From an uncultured Peptococcaceae bacterium (GTDB lineage: Bacteria; Bacillota; Peptococcia; Peptococcales; Peptococcaceae), in NCBI GenBank assembly GCA_949743265.1, contig CATJSX010000104.1, positions 1-41,742 on the forward strand: DNA of 41,742 nucleotides, given 5' to 3'. The translations under genes were made by a program, and so were the position numbers. Below are positions 34,688 to 41,742 of the stretch, in pieces; the stretch's first letter is position 1, and each line of letters opens with the position of its first letter. The notes below the pieces were generated by a model. That model saw only the letters and a program-made list of their open reading frames with translations. It ran no database searches and was not told the DNA's origin.

Positions 34688-35635
34688 ATGATAGAAATTG
34701 AAAAACCCAGAATTGAATGCGTCGCCTTTGGTGATGATAACACATATGGTAAATTCGTTGTTGAACCATTAGAAAAGGGATATGGGACAACACTTGGCAA
34801 TTCCCTTAGACGTATTTTATTATCTTCATTACCGGGGACTGCGGTGACATCAATCAAAATAGATGGCGTACTTCATGAGTTTTCAACCGTTCCGGGAGTT
34901 GTCGAAGATGTGGCAGATATTATCTTAAACATTAAATCTTTGGCATTAAAATCGGAAACTGATGAACCGCAAACCATGATTATTGATGTTACAGAAGCAG
35001 GAGAAGTCACAGCTGCTGATATTATTGCGCCAGAAACGATTGAAATTTTGAATGGGGATTTGCATATCGCAACTTTGGATGAAAATAGTCGTCTTTATAT
35101 TGAGATGATTGTTGAACGAGGCAGAGGATATGTGTCAGCAGATAAAAATAAACGTGAAGAGCAGCCAATAGGAACAATTCCTATTGACGCTATTTACACG
35201 CCGATCCATAAAGTCAATTTTTATTTGGAAGATACTCGTGTCGGGCAAAAGACAGATTATGATAAATTAACGATTGAATTGTGGAGCGACGGCAGCATTA
35301 AACCAGATGATGCGATTAGTTTATCAGCGAGAATTTTGAGTGACCACTTAAAATTATTTGTAGGCTTAACAGACGGTATGGATCATGTGCCGATTATGGT
35401 TGAAAAAGAGGAAGAAGAAAAAGATAAGATTCTTGATATGACTATCGAAGAATTAGATCTTTCTGTTCGCTCTTACAACTGTTTGAAGCGAGCTGGGATC
35501 AATACTGTATATGAGTTGACCCAGAAAACTGAGGATGACATGATGAAAGTCCGAAATTTAGGGAAAAAATCTCTTGAAGAAGTCGAACAAAAAATGGAAG
35601 CTCTCGGTTTGAATTTAAGATCTACGGAAGAATAA
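34688..35635 (+). CDS. rpoA: RNA polymerase alpha subunit
   Basis: A 315-residue protein. The N-terminal dimerisation domain includes [20 protein letters not shown]. An acidic-lysine linker (EKEEEEKDK, about 238-246) joins it to the C-terminal domain ([32 protein letters not shown]), which binds UP elements and regulators. AGGAGGGG precedes the ATG. Confidence 0.98.
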   Translation: MIEIEKPRIECVAFGDDNTYGKFVVEPLEKGYGTTLGNSLRRILLSSLPGTAVTSIKIDGVLHEFSTVPGVVEDVADIILNIKSLALKSETDEPQTMIIDVTEAGEVTAADIIAPETIEILNGDLHIATLDENSRLYIEMIVERGRGYVSADKNKREEQPIGTIPIDAIYTPIHKVNFYLEDTRVGQKTDYDKLTIELWSDGSIKPDDAISLSARILSDHLKLFVGLTDGMDHVPIMVEKEEEEKDKILDMTIEELDLSVRSYNCLKRAGINTVYELTQKTEDDMMKVRNLGKKSLEEVEQKMEALGLNLRSTEE

Positions 35636-35666
35636 TCTTGAAACTTGCAGTGAAGGAGGAACTGGG

Positions 35667-36008
35667 ATGAGTCGAAGAAGATCGCTTGGTCGTAATAGTG
35701 CTCAGCGCCGCGCAATGCTAAGAAACATGACAACATCTGTATTGCAACACGGTGCTATTGAAACTACAGAACCAAAAGCTAAAGAAGTAAGAAGAATCGT
35801 TGAGAAGATGATTACTTTAGGCAAAGCAGGAGATTTAAGCGCATATCGTCAAGCTTTGGCTTATTTGACTGATGAAACAGTTGCTAAAAAATTGTTTGAT
35901 GAAATCGCTCCAAAATATGCGGAGCGTCAAGGTGGATATACTCGTGTCGTCAAAACAGGTTTTCGTCGTGGCGACGGATCATCAATGGCAATCGTTGAAT
36001 TGGTATAA
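35667..36008 (+). CDS. rplQ: 50S ribosomal protein L17 (bL17)
   Basis: A 113-residue protein: [38 protein letters not shown], and a C-terminal [21 protein letters not shown]. It is the last ribosomal protein gene of the alpha operon and is followed by a probable terminator. Confidence 0.98.
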   Translation: MSRRRSLGRNSAQRRAMLRNMTTSVLQHGAIETTEPKAKEVRRIVEKMITLGKAGDLSAYRQALAYLTDETVAKKLFDEIAPKYAERQGGYTRVVKTGFRRGDGSSMAIVELV

Positions 36009-36015
36009 CAACAAA

Positions 36016-36053
36016 GAAGTCAGGCTATTTGTCTGGCTTCTATTTGTTTTTTG
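36016..36053 (+). terminator. probable terminator between rplQ and the ECF module
   Basis: GAAGTCAG (36016-36023) pairs with CTGGCTTC (36033-36040), with one G-U pair, followed by TATTTGTTTTTT. The binding site of the next gene begins directly after the T-run, so some read-through may feed the ECF genes. Confidence 0.7.
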
Positions 36054-36064
36054 GAGAAGTCACC

Positions 36065-36889
36065 ATGATAAAAATAGAGAATTTGACACATATCTATAAT
36101 AGTGGTCAAAATGAAAATATACGTGCTATTGATAATTTGACGTTAGAGATTCATTCAGGTGAACATATTGCCGTGTTAGGGCATAATGGTTGTGGAAAAT
36201 CAACCCTAGCGAAGCATTTGAATGCCCTTTTGTTACCAACTGAAGGCACAGTTGTGATTGACGACGTCGATACGGCAAACGAAGCAGATTTATGGACAAT
36301 TAGACAAATGGTAGGCATGGTATTTCAAAATCCAGATAATCAGTTGGTGGCAACTACCGTCGAAGAAGATGTTGCCTTTGGACCAGAAAATTTAGGTTTA
36401 GCGCCGGAAATTATTAGAGAACGGGTAGATAGTGCTTTAGCTGCTGTAGGTATGACTGATTTTAGGGATAAAGGTCCTCATTTATTGTCTGGTGGTCAGA
36501 AACAACGAGTGGCGATTGCCGGAGTGATTGCTATGCGACCTCAATATATTGTTTTTGATGAGCCAACTGCTATGTTGGATCCGCGAGGACGTCAGGAAGT
36601 TATTGCTACAATGCAAAAACTGAATCGCGAAGAAGGATTGACAATTATCAACATTACTCATTTTATGGATGAAGCAGTTTTAGCTGATCGGGTAATTGTT
36701 ATGGGTAATGGCAAAATTATATTAGAAGGCACGCCACGTGAAGTTTTTGCGCAAGTCGATATTCTCAAAGAGATGCGTCTTGATGTGCCGCCTATTGCGG
36801 AGTTAGCCGCATTATTACATAAAGAAATTGAAAGCATTCCTCTGAACATTATAACAGTGGAGGAACTGGTGAATATATTATGTCCTTAG
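36065..36889 (+). CDS. ecfA1: ECF transporter energy-coupling ATPase, A component
   Basis: A 274-residue ABC ATPase. Walker [10 protein letters not shown] lies at residues 39-47; the Q-loop is VFQNPDNQL, the signature LSGGQKQR, and Walker [13 protein letters not shown]; the switch histidine lies in [10 protein letters not shown]. With EcfA' and EcfT it powers vitamin or metal uptake by interchangeable S components. No S component is encoded here. ATG at 36065 follows GGAGAAG. Confidence 0.95.
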   Translation: MIKIENLTHIYNSGQNENIRAIDNLTLEIHSGEHIAVLGHNGCGKSTLAKHLNALLLPTEGTVVIDDVDTANEADLWTIRQMVGMVFQNPDNQLVATTVEEDVAFGPENLGLAPEIIRERVDSALAAVGMTDFRDKGPHLLSGGQKQRVAIAGVIAMRPQYIVFDEPTAMLDPRGRQEVIATMQKLNREEGLTIINITHFMDEAVLADRVIVMGNGKIILEGTPREVFAQVDILKEMRLDVPPIAELAALLHKEIESIPLNIITVEELVNILCP

Positions 36890-37752
36890 TCTTAAAAAAC
36901 CTTTATCATACGTATCAGCCAAACACCCCTAATGAAAGCCACGCTCTAAAAAATATTAATTTGACAATCAATGATGGGGATTTTATTGGTATTATTGGTC
37001 ATACTGGTTCGGGAAAATCGACTTTGATCCAACACTTAAACGGCTTATTAAAGCCTAGTAAGGGGCAGGTGTTGGTGGATGGTGTCGATATCAATCAAAC
37101 AAAAGGTGTTCATTTGAAAGAAATTCGTTTACGGGTTGGTATTGTTTTCCAATATCCAGAACATCAGCTGTTTGAAGAAACAGTGGCGAAAGATATTGCT
37201 TTTGGACCTAAAAATTTAGGGCTTAATGAAAAAGAGATTGTTAAGCGAGTTAAAGAAGCTATGCAGATTGTTCAGCTGGATTATAATACATTGAAAAATA
37301 TATCGCCATTTGAATTGAGTGGCGGTCAAAAACGGCGTGTTGCGATTGCTGGTGTTTTGGCAATGAAACCTAAATATTTAATTCTTGATGAACCAACAGC
37401 AGGACTTGACCCTAAAGGGCGAGAAGAGATATTAACACAGATTCAAATGTTGCAAAAGGAGTTAAAATTGACAGTTGTCTTGGTTTCTCACAGCATGGAT
37501 GATGTTGCCAGATTCGCTGACCATATGGTGGTGATGAAAAAGGGTGAAATTGTTTTATCGGGAAAGCCCAAAGAAGTATTTGGTCACTATGAGGAATTGG
37601 AACAGCTGGGAGTCGGCGTACCGACTGTGACCAAATTGATGCGTCAATTACGTATGAGAGGTTTGGACGTTTTGACGGACATTATTACTATTGAAGAAGC
37701 TAAAAATGAGATTCTCCGTGTTTGGCAGACAGGAGGGCAAAAAAATGCTTAA
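36880..37752 (+). CDS. ecfA2: ECF transporter energy-coupling ATPase, A' component
   Basis: A 290-residue ABC ATPase: Walker [24 protein letters not shown], signature LSGGQKRR, Walker [13 protein letters not shown], and switch H in VLVSHSMDD. It overlaps the first ATPase by ten bases and pairs with it as a heterodimer. Confidence 0.95.
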   Translation: MSLVLKNLYHTYQPNTPNESHALKNINLTINDGDFIGIIGHTGSGKSTLIQHLNGLLKPSKGQVLVDGVDINQTKGVHLKEIRLRVGIVFQYPEHQLFEETVAKDIAFGPKNLGLNEKEIVKRVKEAMQIVQLDYNTLKNISPFELSGGQKRRVAIAGVLAMKPKYLILDEPTAGLDPKGREEILTQIQMLQKELKLTVVLVSHSMDDVARFADHMVVMKKGEIVLSGKPKEVFGHYEELEQLGVGVPTVTKLMRQLRMRGLDVLTDIITIEEAKNEILRVWQTGGQKNA

Positions 37753-38545
37753 AGATATTACTATTGGACAATACATCAATGGAGATTCTTTTATTCATAA
37801 AATGGATCCTCGTAGCAAAATATTAGTTATTATGCTTTATATGATTGCGTTATTTATTGTGAATAACGTTGTGGGTTATTTGAGCGTTGTTATTGTTTCA
37901 ATAGTGATTGTGTTAGTTTCGCAGGTGCCATTGAAGTTTTTTCTTAAAGGATTAAAACCAATGGTTTTTATTGTTATATTGACTGTTGTTCTGCAAATGA
38001 TAATGACACCGGGAGAAATTGTTTATTGGCAATGGGGATTTTTAAAGATTACTCAAGAAGGACTTATTCAAGCTGTTTTTTTAGGAACACGACTAATTTT
38101 ATTAGTCAGTATTACTTCAGTACTTACATTAACTACAACACCAATTTCTCTAACAGATGGGATAGAATATTTATTAAAACCGTTTAAAAAAATTGGAGTA
38201 CCAGCGCATGAATTAGCAATGATGATGACGATTGCATTGCGATTTATTCCAACATTAATAGAAGAAACAGATAAAATTATGAAAGCTCAATCAGCCAGAG
38301 GAGCTGATTTTGAAAGTGGTAATTTAATTGAACGAGCAAAAGCACTGATTCCGTTGTTAGTACCGTTATTTTTAAGCGCTTTTAAGCGGGCAGATGAATT
38401 AGCAATGGCGATGGAGGCGCGCTGTTATCATGGCGGAGAAAATCGTACCCGTATGAAAGTATTGCGTTATACTTATCGTGATGGGCTAGCATTGATAGCG
38501 GCTGTTCTATTGTTGATTTGGGCTTTTGTGTCCAAATTATTTTAA
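37745..38545 (+). CDS. ecfT: ECF transporter transmembrane scaffold EcfT
   Basis: A 266-residue membrane protein of about five to six helices. The two coupling motifs are visible, ARGAD in [10 protein letters not shown] and ARC in MEARCYHGG; these contact the ATPases. The ATG at 37745 overlaps the end of ecfA2 by eight bases and follows AGGAGGG. Confidence 0.94.
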   Translation: MLKDITIGQYINGDSFIHKMDPRSKILVIMLYMIALFIVNNVVGYLSVVIVSIVIVLVSQVPLKFFLKGLKPMVFIVILTVVLQMIMTPGEIVYWQWGFLKITQEGLIQAVFLGTRLILLVSITSVLTLTTTPISLTDGIEYLLKPFKKIGVPAHELAMMMTIALRFIPTLIEETDKIMKAQSARGADFESGNLIERAKALIPLLVPLFLSAFKRADELAMAMEARCYHGGENRTRMKVLRYTYRDGLALIAAVLLLIWAFVSKLF

Positions 38546-38557
38546 TGGAGATTGTTC

Positions 38558-39301
38558 ATGAGAAATATAAAAGCAATTATTCAATATGATGGTAAAGATT
38601 ATTGTGGTTTTCAGAGGCAAAGTAAACAAGGGTCACCATCAATTCAAGAAACGTTGGAGAAATTATTAAGTCAGGCTTTTCATGAAAAAATAACTGTTTA
38701 TAGTGCTGGCCGCACTGACAGCGGTGTCCATGCTTTAGGACAAGTGATCAATTTTTATACAAAAAGTAATATTCCTTTGGAAAAGATTGTGCCTGTTCTA
38801 AATCATAGGTTGCCAGAAGATATTGTTTTTTCGAAAGTAGAAGAAGTGCCTTTGGAATTTCATGCGCGTAAATGTGCGCTAGGGAAATATTATCAGTATC
38901 ATATCTATAATGGCCAGCAACCAACGGCGATAGGTCGGCGATATTATTATTGGGTAGCGCAAACGCTTGATGAAGAATTGTTGCGACGAGGTGCCAAGCT
39001 GTTAGAAGGAACTCATGATTTTCGCAGTTTTTGTGCCAAGGGTACATCAGTGAAGACTTTTGTACGTACTTTATATTATATTCGTGTAGAACGTCAGGAT
39101 GATTGGTGGACATTGCATTTTTATGGCAACGGCTTTTTACGTCATATGGTGCGTATTATAACGGGCACGTTAATTGATGTAGCCTTAAAACGACGTTCTC
39201 TGGAAGGTATTTCAATTGCTTTAGATGGCAAAGATCGAAAATTGGCTGGAAAGACAGCGCCGCCGCAAGGATTAGTGCTTAAATCAGTATATTATCCTTG
39301 A
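38558..39301 (+). CDS. truA: tRNA pseudouridine(38-40) synthase
   Basis: A 247-residue enzyme that converts uridines 38-40 in the tRNA anticodon arm. The catalytic aspartate is D54 in AGRTDSGVHALGQV. Other typical stretches are YDGKDYCGFQRQ, and FLRHMVRIITGTL near the end. ATG at 38558 lies seven bases after ATGGAG. The downstream rplM promoter begins at its stop codon. Confidence 0.96.
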   Translation: MRNIKAIIQYDGKDYCGFQRQSKQGSPSIQETLEKLLSQAFHEKITVYSAGRTDSGVHALGQVINFYTKSNIPLEKIVPVLNHRLPEDIVFSKVEEVPLEFHARKCALGKYYQYHIYNGQQPTAIGRRYYYWVAQTLDEELLRRGAKLLEGTHDFRSFCAKGTSVKTFVRTLYYIRVERQDDWWTLHFYGNGFLRHMVRIITGTLIDVALKRRSLEGISIALDGKDRKLAGKTAPPQGLVLKSVYYP

Positions 39302-39326
39302 CAAATTGTTTTATTTTAGATAAAAT
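39298..39326 (+). promoter_or_regulatory. strong sigma-A promoter of rplM-rpsI
   Basis: TTGACA (39298-39303), 17-bp spacer, TAAAAT (39321-39326). The -35 overlaps the truA stop codon. It gives rplM-rpsI an independent start. Confidence 0.75.
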
Positions 39327-39332
39327 AGCAAA

Positions 39333-39423
39333 GGTATCATAATTTTTGTTTAGTTAGGAAATGATCCAGAGCCCCGGATCTTGACTATATAAAAAATGTA
39401 TATGGGATGTTTTTTAAGGAGGG
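39333..39423 (+). ncRNA. rplM leader RNA (candidate)
   Basis: A leader of about 95 nt lies between the rplM promoter and its GGAGGG site. It holds a GATCC/GGATC hairpin (39363-39367 with 39376-39380). L13 leaders that mediate feedback are known in Bacillota; I cannot confirm that this matches the consensus. Confidence 0.3.
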
Positions 39424-39429
39424 AATATA

Positions 39430-39864
39430 ATGCGTACCTATATGGCGAAACCCACTGAGGTTGAGAGAAAATGGTATGTAATTGACGCTGCTGGCAAAAC
39501 GCTAGGTCGCGTTGCTACACAGGCTGCTGCATTATTGCGCGGCAAACATAAACCAACATTTACACCTAATGTTGATTGTGGTGATCATGTAATTATTATT
39601 AATGCTAAAGATGTTGTTTTGACGGGTAAGAAATTAGACCAGAAGCAACTTCGTCGTCACAGTCGTTATCCCGGTGGATTGAAAAGTACCAGCTATCGTG
39701 AAGTGATGGCTAAAAAAGCAAATGTAGCGGTTGAAATAGCTGTTAAAGGTATGTTGCCTCATAATCGTTTGGGCAGACAGATGTTTACAAAATTGAATGT
39801 ATATAACGGTTCTGAACATCCTCATCAAGCTCAGAAACCTGAAGTATATGAAATAGTTGGTTAA
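39430..39864 (+). CDS. rplM: 50S ribosomal protein L13 (uL13)
   Basis: A 144-residue protein: [36 protein letters not shown], and [16 protein letters not shown]13 is an early 50S assembly protein. TAAGGAGGG precedes the ATG. It forms a two-gene operon with rpsI. Confidence 0.98.
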   Translation: MRTYMAKPTEVERKWYVIDAAGKTLGRVATQAAALLRGKHKPTFTPNVDCGDHVIIINAKDVVLTGKKLDQKQLRRHSRYPGGLKSTSYREVMAKKANVAVEIAVKGMLPHNRLGRQMFTKLNVYNGSEHPHQAQKPEVYEIVG

Positions 39865-39880
39865 GGAGGAGGGTTAAATC

Positions 39881-40276
39881 GTGGCTCAAGTAGTGCAATT
39901 TTATGGTACAGGTCGCCGTAAATCTTCTGTTGCTAGAGTAAGATTAGTACCGGGCAATGGACAAGTAACCATTAACGGCAGAGACTTGGATGAATATTTT
40001 TGTAAGAAAACGTTAGTAATGATAGCAAAACAGCCCTTAGTGCTGACTGAAACAGAAAGCAGATTTGATGTGTTAATCAATGCACATGGCGGCGGTAGTA
40101 CAGGTCAAGCTGGTGCAGTACGTTTGGGAATCGCGAGAGCGTTATTAAAAGCTGATCCTGAATACCGTCCTGCTCTAAAGAAAGCTGGATTTTTGACTAG
40201 AGATCCGAGAATGAAAGAAAGAAAGAAATATGGTTTAAAAGGTGCAAGACGCGCACCGCAATTCTCCAAACGTTAA
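39881..40276 (+). CDS. rpsI: 30S ribosomal protein S9 (uS9)
   Basis: A 131-residue protein: [40 protein letters not shown], and the C-terminal tail RRAPQFSKR that reaches the P-site tRNA. The start is GTG after AAGGAGGAGGG. A terminator follows. Confidence 0.98.
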   Translation: MAQVVQFYGTGRRKSSVARVRLVPGNGQVTINGRDLDEYFCKKTLVMIAKQPLVLTETESRFDVLINAHGGGSTGQAGAVRLGIARALLKADPEYRPALKKAGFLTRDPRMKERKKYGLKGARRAPQFSKR

Positions 40277-40304
40277 TATCAGCGTTTGGCAGACGTTTTT
40301 TAAG

Positions 40305-40341
40305 ACCTGTTATCCTGAACGGATAGCAGGTTTTTTGTTTT
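40305..40341 (+). terminator. terminator of rplM-rpsI
   Basis: ACCTGTTATCC (40305-40315) pairs with GGATAGCAGGT (40321-40331), with one G-U, then TTTTTGTTTTG. Confidence 0.9.
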
Positions 40342-40442
40342 GATCAGATTGGCTAAAACCGTTAAATATTTACTCATAGGTGTGTCCCTTTTTACCTTTC
40401 GCGTTGTTTGCCAGAAACTCTGACAATTTAACAGCTCACAGG

Positions 40443-40471
40443 TTGAAACTGAAAATTGATCATGATATAAT
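40443..40471 (+). promoter_or_regulatory. promoter of the DUF3139 gene
   Basis: TTGAAA (40443-40448), 17-bp spacer, TATAAT (40466-40471), with a TG dinucleotide two bases upstream of the -10. Confidence 0.75.
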
Positions 40472-40509
40472 CAGTGCGACAAATCGAAATTTGATGCGGA
40501 GGTGAAATA

Positions 40510-40884
40510 ATGGTGAAGAAGAAAAGGGCATTGATTATAAGTATGGGTGTTTTTGTGGTAATTGTTTTGGTGCTTAGCCTAAATGTCTTTATAATGCAGA
40601 AATTCATTAAAACGTACACTTATGCCGAACTTGAATATAAAGGTTACACCGCACAGGATGTTAGTGAAATAAAAATAAAACACTCTTATTTAAATCGAAT
40701 TCTTAGTTATAACGAATGGATAATATCTGTAGAGTTTGAGAAAGAGCCTGATATTCTTTTTCAGTTCACCTATCGAGATGATAAAATTATTTTTGAAGGA
40801 GTAAGTTCTGAGCTTATGCTTGATAAAGATGAGATTTTGGGCTATTCAGAAAGGTTCAAAATTGGAACTTTATTGTTAGAATAA
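40510..40884 (+). CDS. DUF3139 family membrane-anchored protein
   Basis: A 124-residue protein. Residues 6-30 form a membrane helix (ALIISMGVFVVIVLVLSLNV). The rest is an extracytoplasmic domain with HSYLNRILSYNEWIISVEFE and TYRDDKIIFEGVS, the pattern of DUF3139, whose function is unknown. GGAGGTGA precedes the ATG. The gene is alone and converges on a minus-strand regulatory pair. Confidence 0.75.
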   Translation: MVKKKRALIISMGVFVVIVLVLSLNVFIMQKFIKTYTYAELEYKGYTAQDVSEIKIKHSYLNRILSYNEWIISVEFEKEPDILFQFTYRDDKIIFEGVSSELMLDKDEILGYSERFKIGTLLLE

Positions 40885-40974
40885 AGTTCAGTTTTTAAAT
40901 GGTTATTCACTACCTTTTCAGATTGGCGTTATTGACACCCAATTTTTCAAATTTTTGTAAAAACACCAGATAAG

Positions 40975-41024
40975 GTGTAAAAAATACAGAGTGACTGGAT
41001 TAAGCCAATCACCCTGTATTTATC
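40975..41024 (-). terminator. terminator of the minus-strand membrane/XRE pair
   Basis: AATACAG pairs with CTGTATT, and inner GTGA/TCAC and TGG/CCA pairs extend the stem through two mismatches. On the minus strand the stem is followed by TTTTTTACACC. Confidence 0.7.
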
Positions 41025-41030
41025 CTGATG

Positions 41031-41273
41031 CTATACGTTATTTTTCACGACTGATGTTTGTTTTTTCTTTCTAAAAACAAACGCCAAAACCACGCAAACA
41101 ACGATACCGATGAGATATGGGATGCTCAAAAGCAACGCAGTACTAGCGGGAGCACTATACCCAGCATTTTCAACGCCCCACACCATTTTACCATAGTTAA
41201 AGCCAACGACTCCACACATTACGTTGGTCAACAGAATTGCTAAAATACTAAAAAGAGTGCTGAGACCCTTCAT
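41031..41273 (-). CDS. small two-helix membrane protein
   Basis: An 80-residue protein with two hydrophobic segments (about residues 5-25 and 46-68) and a basic C-terminal tail (RKKKQTSVVKNN). No known family is recognised. The ATG at 41273 lies eight bases after AAAGGAG; an in-frame ATG at 41291 would overlap the upstream stop. It follows the XRE gene by 14 bp and is likely co-transcribed, possibly as a partner or target of the regulator. Confidence 0.6.
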   Translation of the reverse strand: MKGLSTLFSILAILLTNVMCGVVGFNYGKMVWGVENAGYSAPASTALLLSIPYLIGIVVCVVLAFVFRKKKQTSVVKNNV

Positions 41274-41287
41274 ACGAATGTCTCCTT

Positions 41288-41742
41288 TCATTTTTTGCCC
41301 CTGAGGATAAGGCTGGCACCACAGATGACAGCCATGATGCAGATAACAAGAAAAATGCCATTTCCATCAATATATATTGTAGAAGACTCGCTGATTTGGC
41401 TTGATATTGGAGGAGTCAAAATGGAAATGAGCCCCCATATAACCAAAGCGATAATTCCCGCAACACAAGTGATGATTCCCAACAGCATCTCTTTGTGACT
41501 TTTGAACGATTGTTCATTTACCATTTTCTGCTCTGTTTTTTGAATACAGTCAGCATTCTCTTTTAACAGATAGTCCAGCGTGACATTGAAATATTCGCTG
41601 ATTGCTATAAGTTTTTCACTTTCTGGAACGGATAAGCCTCCTTCCCATTTTGATATTGCCTGCCTTGAAACGCCAATTATTTCTGCAAGCTGTTCTTGTG
41701 ACAGTCCGCTCTTCCGTCTGAGTGTATATATTTTTTCAGACA
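41288..41742 (-). CDS. XRE-family HTH regulator with two C-terminal membrane helices (edge-truncated)
   Basis: The minus-strand frame is open to the window edge and reads [20 protein letters not shown] and then [15 protein letters not shown], a Cro/C1-type helix-turn-helix, followed by a short [15 protein letters not shown] segment and a linker. About 60 residues later come two membrane helices ([20 protein letters not shown] and [12 protein letters not shown]). The first two bases at the edge are TG of a probable ATG, so only one base is missing. Membrane-bound XRE regulators are known in Bacillota. An internal ATG at 41524 would start inside the linker and is not preferred. Confidence 0.8.
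   Translation of the reverse strand, partial: SEKIYTLRRKSGLSQEQLAEIIGVSRQAISKWEGGLSVPESEKLIAISEYFNVTLDYLLKENADCIQKTEQKMVNEQSFKSHKEMLLGIITCVAGIIALVIWGLISILTPPISSQISESSTIYIDGNGIFLVICIMAVICGASLILRGKK

Noticed and set aside
41288-41524. A stand-alone 78-residue membrane protein
   Set aside because: The same frame continues upstream without a stop into a clear XRE helix-turn-helix, so it is the C-terminal part of one larger protein.

Overview
This window is chromosomal DNA from a low-to-moderate-GC member of the Bacillota, in an endospore-forming lineage. The evidence is a full-length spoIVA, Bacillota-type neighbourhoods (prfA-prmC, walJ-htrA, a small KOW gene between map and infA, ecfA-ecfA'-ecfT-truA-rplM-rpsI), strong AGGAGG ribosome binding sites, and many GTG or TTG starts. 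The class cannot be fixed from this sequence; Negativicutes or Clostridia are the most likely. No rRNA, tRNA, CRISPR array, intact insertion sequence or prophage was found.

Left part (1-20.3 kb): mostly single genes and short operons, many closed by strong intrinsic terminators. In order: the C-terminal end of a LysR-type regulator; an AGCS Na+/alanine symporter; an AI-2E family membrane protein; a small membrane-anchored protein; two unrecognised proteins; prfA-prmC; spoIVA; a DUF2628 membrane protein; a Sel1-repeat protein; cinA; a minus-strand PadR / HAAS(DUF1700)-like / DUF4405 operon; a DUF1836 protein; a minus-strand walJ-htrA pair with a DUF1624 (HGSNAT-like) acyltransferase upstream; a pyridoxamine-oxidase-fold (NimA-like) protein; a decayed stretch; and a DegV protein.

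Right part (20.7-40.3 kb): one nearly unbroken translation and secretion cluster on the plus strand. It comprises the complete S10 operon (rpsJ to rpsQ), the spc operon (rplN to secY, adk, map), a KOW gene, infA, rpmJ, the alpha operon (rpsM, rpsK, rpsD, rpoA, rplQ), an ECF-transporter energising module (two ATPases plus EcfT), truA, and finally rplM-rpsI behind its own strong promoter. The S10 operon has a roughly 100-nt leader, and the str operon (rpsL-rpsG-fusA-tuf) is not upstream of it. Two genes encoding proteins under 60 residues, rpsN (zinc type) and rpmJ, are included.

Right edge (40.3-41.7 kb): a DUF3139 protein with a near-consensus promoter, then a minus-strand pair made of an XRE-HTH/two-helix membrane regulator (cut by the window edge, apparently one base short of its ATG) and a small membrane protein.

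Most of the window is ordinary housekeeping sequence. The parts most worth a second look are intergenic: a nested-hairpin region ending in a terminator before cinA (10.8-10.96 kb), a nearly identical 19-bp dyad at 4561 and 20356 with weaker relatives at 3.25 and 9.85 kb, the S10 leader, and a leader plus tiny reading frame before the NimA-like gene.
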